From contig JACCIC010000165.1 in the NCBI GenBank assembly GCA_018907035.1, forward strand, positions 1-64,000: a stretch of 64,000 bases of DNA, read 5' to 3'. This stretch comes from Sycobia sp. Sy_11. Lineage: Eukaryota > Arthropoda > Insecta > Hymenoptera > Epichrysomallidae. Shown piece after piece: positions 1 to 8,659 of the stretch. Position numbers and translations under genes: made by a program. The notes beneath the pieces were generated by a model. It had not been told where the DNA came from. It made no database searches and saw nothing but the letters and a program-made list of their open reading frames with translations. The stretch's first letter is position 1; every line of letters begins with the position of its first letter.

Positions 1-6
1 GTGTAA

Positions 7-2253
7 TTATCTTTGGATTTGATTTATTTTATCCGTGCGTCCTGGCGCATTGCTGAGTTCTCGTCCTGATCTCGTCATGATATTTGTTGTGACTATTTCA
101 GGTGGATTTCGTGATAATGCGTCTGCGTTAGAATTTAGTTTTCCTGGTTTATACAAGACGGTATAATCATATTCGGAGAGTTTGAACCACCATTTTTGTA
201 CTCGTGTATTCAGGTCTGCTGATTTAAACCAAATTAAGGGTTGATGATCAGTGATGATGGTTATTTTCCTTCCATATACGTAGGAACGAAATGCCTGTAC
301 GCTATGTATGACTGCTAAGGCTTCCTTTTCGTAAACCTCGTATTTAAGTTCTGCATTGCGTAAAACTCTAGAAGTATATGCTATGGGTCTATCTTTCCCT
401 ATTTCTCCCTGGGACAGAATACCTCCTATAGCGTATCCTGAGGCATCAGTTGTTATATTAAATGGTTGAGTAAGGTCGGGGAATTGTAATAAGGGCGCAT
501 TGCATAGAATGTCTTTTAAAGTCTGAAAGGCTTCTTCGGTTTTGTTCGACCATTCAAATGTTACGTCTTTTTGCAGCAATTTTGTTAATGGCTTTGCAAT
601 TGCAGCGAATCTTTCAATAAATCTGCGGTAATATCCGGCTAAACCAAGACACTGTCGTACGTTCTTTGCGTTTTTCGATTGTGGGAAGTCTTTTACAGCT
701 TCTATCTTTTTTTCGTCGGGACTAAGTCCTTTTTCACTCAAACGATGTCCTAGATAATTCACTTCTCTTTTCAAAAATGTGCACTTGTCGGTTTGTAACT
801 TCAATCCGGCATTTCGAAGTCTGTTTAATAGTAGACTCAATTTTCTATCATGTTCTGCCAGTGTGTTTGCATATATCACAATGTCGTCCAAGTACACAAA
901 CAATTCTCTGCCTTGTAGTCCTCTTAATAAGGTGTCCATTAACCTTTGAAAAGTGGCGGGTGCATTTTTCAACCCAAAAGGCATACGAACGAATTGATAG
1001 TGTCCAAACGGCGTACTGAAAGCTGTTTTATGTGCATCTCTCGGGTCCATCTTAATTTGGTGAAACCCTGATGCAAGGTCTAGTACGGAGTAATATTTTG
1101 CACCTCCTACTTGGTCAAATATCTCAGTGACATTCGGCAGTGGATATGCATCGCTTACCGTTTTTTCATTCAAAGCTCTGTACTCGAGCACCATTCGCCA
1201 TCTTGGTCGAACTTGTAAGTCTGCTTTCTTCTTTACGATCCAAATTGGGCTATTAAATGTAGAATCGGAGTTCTCTATCACCCCTTGGTTTAATAAATCA
1301 TTCACCTGTCTATCTATTTCTTCTTTGAGCGAGTGAGGAAATTTGTATTGTCGTGCATTGATTGGTTCTTCATCTGTGGTTTTTATTCTATGAGTTATAG
1401 TATCTGTTCCAGGCAATGAATCTCCGGGTAGAAAGAAAATATCGCGATTTTTTTCGACTAAGTGCTGTACATATTCTTTTTCGGTTTCATTAAGGTGATC
1501 TGTCCGTATTATATCTCTTATAGATGCGGTTTTCACGGAAGTTAAGCTCTCCGTGGGGAAAACGGTGCCTTCATTATTTACTCCCTTTGAGGGGATATTC
1601 AGTTCTTCAAATATTAGTTCTTGCGTAGGTGAATAAAGCGTCTTTGTGGATATACTCTCATTATGGAAGTAATTATTTAAAAATTCATTTGTATCATTAT
1701 CATCTATGTGTAACAATTCTTCGTTCAGCCTTTGTTGTTCATCGTCTGTTTCGCTCTCGTTGCTCTGATTATCGGTAGGTGCATTCACGAGTAACGAGTC
1801 TACTGTATGGTGTATTCCTCCTTCTTCCAATTCCGCGGCGAAATTTTTGCGAAGAATCTCTGGTGATACAAATTCAATCGGTTGGTCGGGAGTATGAAGA
1901 AATTCTAGTCGTTTCATCCCGTAGTTTAGTGTTACTCGAACGTCGCTTAAATATCGTGCCCCCAAAATACCGGAATACGGTATTGGAAAGTGATCGAAGA
2001 CGACGTGGAAACAAGAGATCCCTCCCAAAACTTTAAGTTTTAAAGTTCCTAGGGTGGAAAATTGTTCTGAGCTTATTCCCCTCAAGAGTCCTTTCTGTGA
2101 CTTATCGATTTTGAACTGATGGGGTATGGTTTCTATTTTTATTAGATTTCCTTCAGATCCTGTGTCCACTAGAAATCTACATTCGCCGCCCATGGGGTTC
2201 TTGGTAATCACGGTAGGAAGTAATTCCGTTTCTTGTTCGACATGGATATTCAC
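7..2253 (-). CDS. pol: Pol: second retropepsin, reverse transcriptase, RNase H (element A)
   Basis: 748 codons from the first ATG, but the frame is already open from the TGA at 2293. A retropepsin domain carries D30-T31-G32 and FPIPYSGILG at about 89-98. A linker follows, then RT at about 290-560 with LDLASGFHQI (391-400), MPFGLKNAPATFQ (424-436) and the catalytic YLDD (454-457). RNase H follows with D603, E645, D669 and D711 in the expected contexts (TTDAS, EKEALA, TDHQPL, NADALS). The frame ends with TAA at 9-7, about 30 codons after RNase H, so integrase must lie off-window in another ORF or behind this stop. All visible catalytic residues are present. Confidence 0.9.
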   Translation of the reverse strand: MNIHVEQETELLPTVITKNPMGGECRFLVDTGSEGNLIKIETIPHQFKIDKSQKGLLRGISSEQFSTLGTLKLKVLGGISCFHVVFDHFPIPYSGILGARYLSDVRVTLNYGMKRLEFLHTPDQPIEFVSPEILRKNFAAELEEGGIHHTVDSLLVNAPTDNQSNESETDDEQQRLNEELLHIDDNDTNEFLNNYFHNESISTKTLYSPTQELIFEELNIPSKGVNNEGTVFPTESLTSVKTASIRDIIRTDHLNETEKEYVQHLVEKNRDIFFLPGDSLPGTDTITHRIKTTDEEPINARQYKFPHSLKEEIDRQVNDLLNQGVIENSDSTFNSPIWIVKKKADLQVRPRWRMVLEYRALNEKTVSDAYPLPNVTEIFDQVGGAKYYSVLDLASGFHQIKMDPRDAHKTAFSTPFGHYQFVRMPFGLKNAPATFQRLMDTLLRGLQGRELFVYLDDIVIYANTLAEHDRKLSLLLNRLRNAGLKLQTDKCTFLKREVNYLGHRLSEKGLSPDEKKIEAVKDFPQSKNAKNVRQCLGLAGYYRRFIERFAAIAKPLTKLLQKDVTFEWSNKTEEAFQTLKDILCNAPLLQFPDLTQPFNITTDASGYAIGGILSQGEIGKDRPIAYTSRVLRNAELKYEVYEKEALAVIHSVQAFRSYVYGRKITIITDHQPLIWFKSADLNTRVQKWWFKLSEYDYTVLYKPGKLNSNADALSRNPPEIVTTNIMTRSGRELSNAPGRTDKINQIQR

Positions 2254-2292
2254 AATACTAAATGTAGGGATGTCTAAGGTTTCATTTCCTAG

Positions 2293-2727
2293 TCATAAGT
2301 TCGTCGTCTGGCCAGCTATGATGAATTGTTTATGGCTAAAGATTAGTTCGGCGTTGGTATCTGTTAAGAATTCTGATCCTATAATTCCATTGTAAGGAAT
2401 AGGAAAATCGTCTGATACTACGAGAAGTTCGATTCTTTGCCCGGCGATTTTTAATGGTACGGTACCTAGGGTTGTTTCTTTACTATCTTCTACTCCTGTT
2501 AGTGTGTAAATTTTTGATTCGTTTATGTGTGCCCCTTTTGGTATTGATTCTATTTTGATAATGCTTAATTCGGATCCACTGTCTATCATAAAAGAAAGAA
2601 GATATTGTGGCCCGAACTGAACCTTTATGTATGGGACGTAGTTGCTTATTGTGGCTCCGAGGGTATTAGTTCGCCTAGCAGATTCGATAATTGGTTTGTG
2701 TTCATTGAGCGCGTTTGTCTGTCGCAA
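2293..2727 (-). CDS. First retropepsin-like domain of element A
   Basis: 144 codons from the first ATG; the open frame may begin further upstream and be reached by -1 frameshifting from gag. The catalytic motif is at about residues 46-52 (FMIDSGS, D49-S50-G51). A second conserved block, FPIPYNGIIGSEF, is at about 108-120. Both blocks recur in the next frame, so this is a paralogous domain and not the usual single protease. The frame ends at TGA (2295-2293), followed directly by CTAG. The reading frame after the TGA is the same one used by the next ORF. Confidence 0.7.
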   Translation of the reverse strand: MRQTNALNEHKPIIESARRTNTLGATISNYVPYIKVQFGPQYLLSFMIDSGSELSIIKIESIPKGAHINESKIYTLTGVEDSKETTLGTVPLKIAGQRIELLVVSDDFPIPYNGIIGSEFLTDTNAELIFSHKQFIIAGQTTNL

Positions 2728-3518
2728 GTCCCCCTGTTCGCGCTCTCGTTCTGGAGACTTCGTCCATTTCCCTGATTATATTGCCGCTTTCGACATTCCG
2801 ATATTGTGTGCCCTGGGTACTTGCAGTAAGCGCACGTGGGTCTGTTAGAACTGGTTGCGGTTTGTTGAGCGGGATCGCGTACCCTACATGTAGCTTCAGA
2901 GTGCCCTAACCTTCCACATTTTTGGCATTTCGGAATCGGTTTTTGTTTATTCATTTGATTAGTTCGACAGAACTTAGCTGTATGGCCAGGCTTATTGCAT
3001 AGCTGGCATGTTATAGACGAGGGTCTATTGCTACTTCTGCAGTCGCGGGCATTATGACCGAGTGTGTTACATGCTTGATACTTGATCGTTGCGAAGCACT
3101 GAGAGGTGGTATGATTTGACCGTCCACAAGTTCGGCATAATAGCGTTTGGCTTGGTCTGAGTCTTTTCCGACATTCTGCGAACGTATGACCTATTATATT
3201 GCAGTAGCTGCAAGGGGTATTTCTCGGAAGAGTTAGATTGTTTATCTGCCTGGGGTAAATATTTTGTTTATTAGGTTTATGGCGTATTTCTTGCCTCCTA
3301 AATAAATTCTCTCGAGCTTCGCGTCTTCGTTCTACTGCTATCGCGTCTTTTACTACGTCTTCGATAGCTTCATTCTCTTTCAGTCTAGTTTCGATTTCGG
3401 GTTTTAATCCTAGTCGAAAACATTCTATGATTGCTTTTTCGATGCTGCGCTTGAAGGCAGGTGTATTTGGTGCCTTGGTTATGTGGCGATTTACTTCATA
3501 AATTTGAGAACTGATGTC
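2646..3518 (-). CDS. gag: Gag C-terminal part: nucleocapsid with six CCHC motifs
   Basis: The frame is open from just after a TGA at 3521-3519 to a stop at 2646; the first ATG in it is at 2954. Five motifs fit C-x2-C-x4-H-x4-C: CSYCNIIGHTFAEC, CRTCGRSNHTTSQC, CQLCNKPGHTAKFC, CQKCGRLGHSEATC and CAYCKYPGHTISEC. A further one, third in order, has its first Cys replaced by Tyr (YQACNTLGHNARDC). Most Ty3/gypsy Gags have one or two. An arginine/glutamate-rich segment precedes them. The frame overlaps the start of the protease frame by at least 82 nt, in the -1 relation typical of gag-pro junctions. A run of five G (+ strand C run 2730-2734) is the only slippery-looking tract seen there. Confidence 0.75.
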   Translation of the reverse strand, partial: DISSQIYEVNRHITKAPNTPAFKRSIEKAIIECFRLGLKPEIETRLKENEAIEDVVKDAIAVERRREARENLFRRQEIRHKPNKQNIYPRQINNLTLPRNTPCSYCNIIGHTFAECRKRLRPSQTLLCRTCGRSNHTTSQCFATIKYQACNTLGHNARDCRSSNRPSSITCQLCNKPGHTAKFCRTNQMNKQKPIPKCQKCGRLGHSEATCRVRDPAQQTATSSNRPTCAYCKYPGHTISECRKRQYNQGNGRSLQNESANRGTCDRQTRSMNTNQLSNLLGELIPSEPQ

Positions 3519-4203
3519 TCATTCTATTCGCGTATCTTATAACTGATTCATGTTCACCCTGGTATTCACTACTTAGTTCGCCGAGAAGTTGGTGCACGTT
3601 TTTTGATTGGGCGTAAAAGTCCTTTAAATGTTCTTTAAATTCTTCGACTGTGGCGAATGCGTACCCAGATATTATTTCTCTTGCTTCACCCAAGAGTTTT
3701 CTCTTAAGTAATTTCGTGAAGCTTTCTTCGAGGTTATTGCTTATCAGTTCCCTAGCTTCTGTACAGTATTCTAAGAAATGGCTAAGGGGAATATTTTTCC
3801 CGTCAAATTCAGGAACAAATTTTAGTGCTTCCTTCAAAGATATGGTTGTTGATTGATCGTTCGCCATTTTAGTACTTGGTAGGTGTTCAGCTATTAAACA
3901 ATCACTTGTCAGGTGCGATAAGTATGGTCTAACCGTCTTTTGTTCGGCGAGGTCTATAGAGTCACCGGAGAACGATAAGTTTTCTGGGGTAGATGAACCT
4001 GTGTGTATGGGACTGACGTCTTCTATATTTTGTTCGATATTCGATTGTTCTCGAGGCGTTGATGTGCCGAATGGCGTAAATTTAACCTCTTTTAAGTCTT
4101 TCGGAGGAGTTCTGAATTCGTCCTCCCTTGGTTGATTCTCAGGTTCGTTTTTTATTGGGATTTCTAACTCCTTCCCTGATTGAGTTTTACTACGTGTATT
4201 CAT
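3496..4203 (-). CDS. gag: Gag polyprotein, N-terminal part (element A)
   Basis: The 235-codon frame begins MNTRSKTQSGKELEIP, a charged, proline-rich leader. A helical region follows at about residues 120-235 with capsid-like text such as FVPEFDGKNIPLSHFLEYC, typical of Ty3/gypsy Gag. It stops at 3496, but the remaining Gag (zinc knuckles) continues in another frame that opens at 3518. The two open frames overlap by only about 23 nt, so the change of frame is confined to 3518-3496. It is either a one-base mutation in this copy or a +1 recoding site. Gag would assemble the intracellular particle and package the RNA. Confidence 0.75.
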   Translation of the reverse strand: MNTRSKTQSGKELEIPIKNEPENQPREDEFRTPPKDLKEVKFTPFGTSTPREQSNIEQNIEDVSPIHTGSSTPENLSFSGDSIDLAEQKTVRPYLSHLTSDCLIAEHLPSTKMANDQSTTISLKEALKFVPEFDGKNIPLSHFLEYCTEARELISNNLEESFTKLLKRKLLGEAREIISGYAFATVEEFKEHLKDFYAQSKNVHQLLGELSSEYQGEHESVIRYANRMRHQFSNL

Positions 4204-4696
4204 TCGATTTTTAATGTAGATGTGTCTCCCTTTTTATTTATACGGTTGTGAGGCAGTTGCGTATGACTACTATTTGTTTTGATATTTTATTAATTAGATT
4301 TTCTCTCTCTATTTCTCCAATTGATTTGTTTAAATTATTTTTAATTGTTTCCTCAACCTTCACCTGTTTATTTTAATATATATTTGTTCGTAAATTGCGT
4401 GTTACGAGATATATATTGATTAGTAGTATCGTTTCGTAAACTTGTAATGATTCAGTGAATAATTTTCGACCGAGAGGCAGTTGCGCGTGGCTATCGTTTG
4501 TAGCTCAGAGGCTTTGGTGCTTGGTCGTATTAATTTATTTTGTGTTTTTTTTTTTTAAATCCTTTCGAATGGTGAGGTTAGGTTATTCATTTGTTTAATT
4601 TATAGCATCCCGATTTATTATGTTATGTTCTTTCGTCCCCTTTTTTTATCATTAAATTAATTTTTGATTATTTAATCTCACTTCTATTCGTGAGGT
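4204..4696. other. Leader spacer between coiled-coil ORF and gag
   Basis: AT-rich, T-runs, no ORF or structural motif seen. It probably serves as untranslated leader of element A. Confidence 0.4.
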
Positions 4697-5134
4697 TTAT
4701 TCCGTTAAGGAAAGTTGTTCAAACGCCTTTTCTAGGCTTTCTATAGTTTCGGTATCCTCCTTTTTAGGTGATTTATGTAGGCTTATTATAGCCTTTATAA
4801 TTGTAGCAATAATACCTTGTAAGTTTTTCTCATCTCCTTTTTTTTCTTTTAGCAAAGTTATAATTTGTTGTTCTCTTTTTTCTGATTTCGTTAATTCGTC
4901 CTGCTCTTCGGCGAGCAGGGAATATATTTGTAATATCGTATTTTTCAATTGTTTGTTTTCGGTTTGTTCCTTATTCAGAGCCTTTTCCAATTGGTCTATT
5001 CTTTTATCTAAATAGTTCCCAAATTCCGAACGGTCGTGATCGTTGCCGATTAATGCATCAATATCTTGTTCTAGGCGTTGTAACCTAGTATCTGTATAGA
5101 TGCTAATTCCTTCGGGGTCTAGTATTGGTATCAT
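4697..5134 (-). CDS. Coiled-coil leader ORF upstream of gag (145 aa)
   Basis: Starts at an ATG and is rich in K, E, Q and L with heptad-like spacing from about residue 18 to 100 (for example RLEQDIDALI, LEKALNKEQ, QLKNTILQIYSLLAEEQDEL), so a coiled coil is likely. There is no signal peptide or membrane segment. It sits about 490 nt upstream of the gag ATG on the same strand and downstream of the Cys-rich ORF, so it would be part of the leader of element A. No family is recognised. It could be a detached N-terminal gag-like coiled coil or an independent accessory ORF. Confidence 0.5.
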   Translation of the reverse strand: MIPILDPEGISIYTDTRLQRLEQDIDALIGNDHDRSEFGNYLDKRIDQLEKALNKEQTENKQLKNTILQIYSLLAEEQDELTKSEKREQQIITLLKEKKGDEKNLQGIIATIIKAIISLHKSPKKEDTETIESLEKAFEQLSLTE

Positions 5135-5665
5135 ATATATTACTTATATATATTTTATTATTATTATCATTGTCGTGTGTTTTTATATATGTAATTACTT
5201 TTTATTTAGTTTTACCGTGTTCTTGGTAATGGTTATTGTTATTTTTGTTATTTTATTTATTGAATATTATTGTTATCGTTATTATTTTGTAGTGGATCGT
5301 TGATGAAGTTTTGACGTGTAGAAAGTTGCATGAGAAGAAAAATAACAGGCGGGCTACCTCTAGTGTAATCAAAAATCGGGGAATGCGTGTTTGCGCAGAT
5401 GTCCGTTAGGCGCGCTGTTGGACCTCTTTATGTAGTTCGTGCAGAACTTTTATTGTGTGGCAGCGAGTGTACACGTCTAGCTTGCTACTCTCGTGCTAGG
5501 CAATTGAACGATCATAGAGTCAGATAAGTTTCCTTTCATATATTTATTTGTTATTTAATTATTTATTGTTGTAAGTATATATACATATACGTGTACTCGT
5601 ATAATCTTTCCTTAATTTTTCTTTTCTTGTTTATCCTTTTATAAGTATACACTAGTGTGTATATA

Positions 5666-5723
<58 letters not shown>

Positions 5724-5994
5724 CCTATGTATACATATGTGTATTTTGCAAAGGTATATATATTTTTATTTATGTGTATATATATGTAACCGCTGTACGG
5801 TTTTTTTTTTCTTTTTGTATTTTTATTGTATTTTTTTCAGGTTCTCTTTAATGACATTATGGTGAGCATAAGGATTCGTCGGGTATGTTTTCAAAATAAC
5901 CTTTTCAATGCTTCAAGTTATTATTTCTTTATTTTTTTTTTTTTTATTTCAAATGTTACAAATTCTTTTATTTATATGTAATTTGTTTAATTTT
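5135..5994. other. Leader spacer with mixed-composition block and (TA)n
   Basis: 5300-5530 is less AT-rich than its surroundings and has no recognisable ORF; on the - strand it contains an AATAAA. 5669-5716 is a pure (TA)n run. This block could be a small separate insertion in the leader. Confidence 0.35.
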
Positions 5995-6549
5995 TCAGGC
6001 TTCTTGTTTCCTGAACCGTAGCACTTCTTTGGGTCTCGAATATTGGCATGAGATACATCCCAGGCAGTCCTCTGTTGGGAGTTTACGCTCCTCGAAGCAT
6101 TTAGCACAAGTGCTTTTGTGCTGAATTTCTACAATAGCATCGATGGAGAGCAGCGGGTACTGGTGTTGTACCTCCAGGTCACCTAGTGTGCCCTTAATGC
6201 CATAAAGGGTTCTGAGAACATTACCATCGAGTGGTTCAAAGTTGTGATTGTGTATGGAAAGTTTAGGGATAGTGTAGTGCTTGGACCAGCACGCTGAACA
6301 CTTTTCCTTTATTTTTCCTCCCAAGCAGTGGACACAAAGTGTGTGTTTGAACAGCTTGGTGCGTTTTTCTGGGCTGAGTGTCTGACAGGCATCAGCAAAT
6401 GCATCTTTGATTTGGGCAGTGCATTCGCCCAGCAGTTCCTCTCGACGGAGGGCCTTTAACCTGGTTTCTTTCTGTTTTCGCAGCTGTCTGCGTTTTTTCT
6501 GGGAGGCTTTATTAGTCTTCTTCACTGTCTGGTACCCTAGATTATCCAC
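5995..6549 (-). CDS. Basic, cysteine-rich ORF in the leader of element A
   Basis: A frame of 184 codons that I do not recognise. Its first 37 residues are strongly basic (many K and R), as in nuclear-localisation or RNA-binding segments. Two cysteine clusters follow: C72-x2-C75-x8-C84-x2-C87 and C148-x2-C151-x10-C162-x2-C165-x2-C168, both plausible zinc sites. The first codon of the annotated frame is GTG, not ATG. Just before it lies a pyrimidine tract ending in TTTAG, a good 3' splice-site shape, so it may be a spliced exon rather than a free-standing ORF. Its base composition is visibly less AT-rich than the surrounding TA-repeat DNA. It could be an accessory gene of the retroelement or a captured host exon. 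Confidence 0.5.
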   Translation of the reverse strand: MDNLGYQTVKKTNKASQKKRRQLRKQKETRLKALRREELLGECTAQIKDAFADACQTLSPEKRTKLFKHTLCVHCLGGKIKEKCSACWSKHYTIPKLSIHNHNFEPLDGNVLRTLYGIKGTLGDLEVQHQYPLLSIDAIVEIQHKSTCAKCFEERKLPTEDCLGCISCQYSRPKEVLRFRKQEA

Positions 6550-6694
6550 TAAACAAAGAGAACTGAGGTAATATTTTTCCCTTTTTTTTCTTGTTCAAAT
6601 CTTCTCTCTCTTTTTTTTTTTTTTTTTTTTTTTGAAGCATTTGTTTTTGTTATTATTTGTTTATATATATTTTTATTTATTTATTTATTTTATC

Positions 6695-6738
<44 letters not shown>

Positions 6739-6957
6739 TTTTGATTCATATATTCTATAGTAGCTTATATTTTCTCTACTTTATTTTTATATGTAACCGA
6801 ATAAGTGTGTGTATATATATATGTGTAAATATATGTGCTGCATGTATATATACATTATTTAAATATGTTTTATTATATAGATGAGTATCGGTATGTATGT
6901 ATATATATTTCTCTGCATGCACATACACATATATATATATTTTATATATTGTATTGC

Positions 6958-7002
<45 letters not shown>

Positions 7003-7227
7003 CAGAAAAACACATTTATAGATATATATTTTTCACTATATATGTGTATATATGTTTTTTTCCCCTTTTTTTTATATATATATTATTGTTTGTATATGTA
7101 TTTTACTTTGTAAGTGTTTTTAGAAGTATAAGTTTATTATTTGTTTATGTTATTATTATTTGTTATATTTTATTAGTTGTTATAGGTTACACATGAATTG
7201 TTTGATGCCAAGTGCAAATAATCCCGG
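6550..7227. repeat. (TA)n-rich leader segment
   Basis: Several (TA)n tracts (about 6700-6734 and 6959-6998) and T-runs. The ORFs here are low-complexity TAT/ATA translations and are not genes. Confidence 0.7.
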
Positions 7228-7245
7228 ACGAGCCCCCAAAATTTT
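7228..7245 (-). other. Primer-binding site, tRNA-Pro type
   Basis: The - strand reads TGGGGGCTCGTCCGGGAT, the 18-nt sequence known as the tRNA-Pro primer-binding site in gammaretroviruses. It lies just inside the LTR end, which fixes both the orientation of the element and the LTR boundary. This is a direct sequence match; the priming role is inferred. Confidence 0.8.
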
Positions 7246-7710
7246 AAAGACTAATGTGACGTCTGGGCATTTTTACCCTTCCGTACACGGTACTCTTTAA
7301 TTTTAGTACATAGGTGTATTAATTCAATACACATATGCACCTATTGTTCTAGGCAGTTTTGAGCCTGGAGTTGCCTCCACTAGCTCGGGAATGCCTAGTC
7401 GATTGCTTAATGGCAACTAACAATAAGATGATGGATTTTTATGGAGGTTATGAAACCCTATGCTAGTTTTACATAGGTCAGAGTCCAAGGCTCTATTTGG
7501 ATGCAATTTCTTCTTCTTTCGAAGGGGAAACTGAATCCGCCTCGGCCTACCGACCTATTTCCGTAGTTACTAAGGATGTATGGCTAATAAACTAGGGGGA
7601 TATTCAGTCCTACCACATAGGAGGACCAGACACTTCCCCGGAAAAAGAAGATTGAAAGAAAAGGGAGAGAGAGAAATATTAGATTTTTTATTTTCTAAAT
7701 AATAATGAAT

Positions 7711-7716
7711 TTTATT
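7711..7716 (-). terminator. Polyadenylation signal in LTR A
   Basis: AATAAA on the - strand, about 80 nt downstream of the predicted initiator. This is the position expected for an R-region poly(A) signal. It would act in the 3' LTR copy, which is off-window. Confidence 0.4.
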
Positions 7717-7792
7717 TCTTACTTGATTACGGCGACAGAGAGAGGAATTACGGGAGACTTCTTGATTAAACACTGCTGACTGAAAACTGCTG

Positions 7793-7830
7793 ACTGAATG
7801 AATTTTGTGGAAAAATCGGGGCTTTATATA
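7793..7830 (-). promoter_or_regulatory. LTR core promoter: TATA box plus arthropod initiator
   Basis: On the - strand TATATAAAGC covers 7830-7821. The arthropod initiator TCAGT covers 7797-7793, with its A about 35 nt downstream of the first T of the TATA box. TCAGTCAG is repeated just downstream. The spacing fits an RNA polymerase II core promoter, so transcription would run leftward through gag and pol. Confidence 0.6.
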
Positions 7831-8211
7831 CCCGATTTTTCCATGATCATCCGCAATCCCTCTCTCTGCTCCTCGTTTTTATAGCTTTTTTTATTACATT
7901 GTTTACTTTGTTTATTTCTAGCCTTAATACTAGTATAAACAATTAAATTTTATCATAAACATTCGTAATAATTTTTGTTTTAAATATTTGTTGTATTAGA
8001 AATGTAATTCAATTGTTTAAAGTGTTAGTTTTACTATAAAATAAACATTGAAAATTGTACACTAGCGCATCGCTAATGTACACATTTCGTTACCTATGAG
8101 ACCTTCATCGGAGAAACATACGCTTCTGACGTATGATTTTGCGCAAGCCAACGTCTTATTTCGGCGGTATTATGAAATTGTTTTTCCTCGCCCAAATAAG
8201 ATGATGACATG

Positions 8212-8531
8212 TTAGATGAAATTTGGTCATTTTGGTTTTGATTCTTATTCTACAGAACTTTATTTATATATATATTTATTTATATATATACATATTTATT
8301 TAATAATATATTATTATATTATATATTTTTCTTTATAAATGTATATATATATATTATGTTTATATATATAGATCTATATATATAGGTGTTAGTACGTATT
8401 ATAATACATTTCATATATATATACTCATACGCATTATAATGCCTTACATTTATTTATATATATATATATATATATATTTATCTTTACCATTATATATTAT
8501 TTTTAAACTCTAGTTTACATTTATACGTATG

Positions 8532-8579
<48 letters not shown>

Positions 8580-8659
8580 CAATGTTTAAATTAATATTAT
8601 TTTATTAAAATTATTAGCTCGCTGTTACAATATTGTACAGATTATATATACACATTTTA
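8212..8659. repeat. AT-rich flank with (TA)n tracts
   Basis: TA microsatellites at about 8455-8475 and 8536-8576. Nothing else recognised. Confidence 0.6.

Larger units (their letters stand above)
1..8211 (-). mobile_element. Ty3/gypsy LTR retrotransposon, 5' LTR through RNase H (element A)
   Basis: Read on the - strand, the order is LTR (8211 to 7255), primer-binding site (7245 to 7228), a leader of about 3 kb with two extra ORFs, gag, a retropepsin, a second retropepsin fused to RT and RNase H. The integrase and the 3' LTR would lie left of position 1. Most frames are long, which suggests a fairly young copy. Visible breaks are a frame change in gag near 3520-3496, a TGA between the two protease domains, and a TAA after RNase H at 7-9. 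Linking the LTR and PBS to gag across the AT-rich leader is inference, because a second insertion inside the leader cannot be excluded. Confidence 0.8.
7255..8211 (-). repeat. 5' LTR of element A (candidate boundaries)
   Basis: On the + strand the segment begins TGTGACGTC and appears to end GATGATGACA, so both ends carry the TG...CA signature. The inner end lies about 10-15 nt from the primer-binding site. A TATA box, an initiator and an AATAAA signal (+ strand TTTATT at 7711-7716) occur in U3-R order on the - strand. The outer boundary near 8211 is less certain than the inner one because no second LTR copy is in the window for comparison. Confidence 0.6.

Noticed and set aside
5657..7196. 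Small hydrophobic proteins of IYIYIY type
   Set aside because: Translations of (TA)n tracts.
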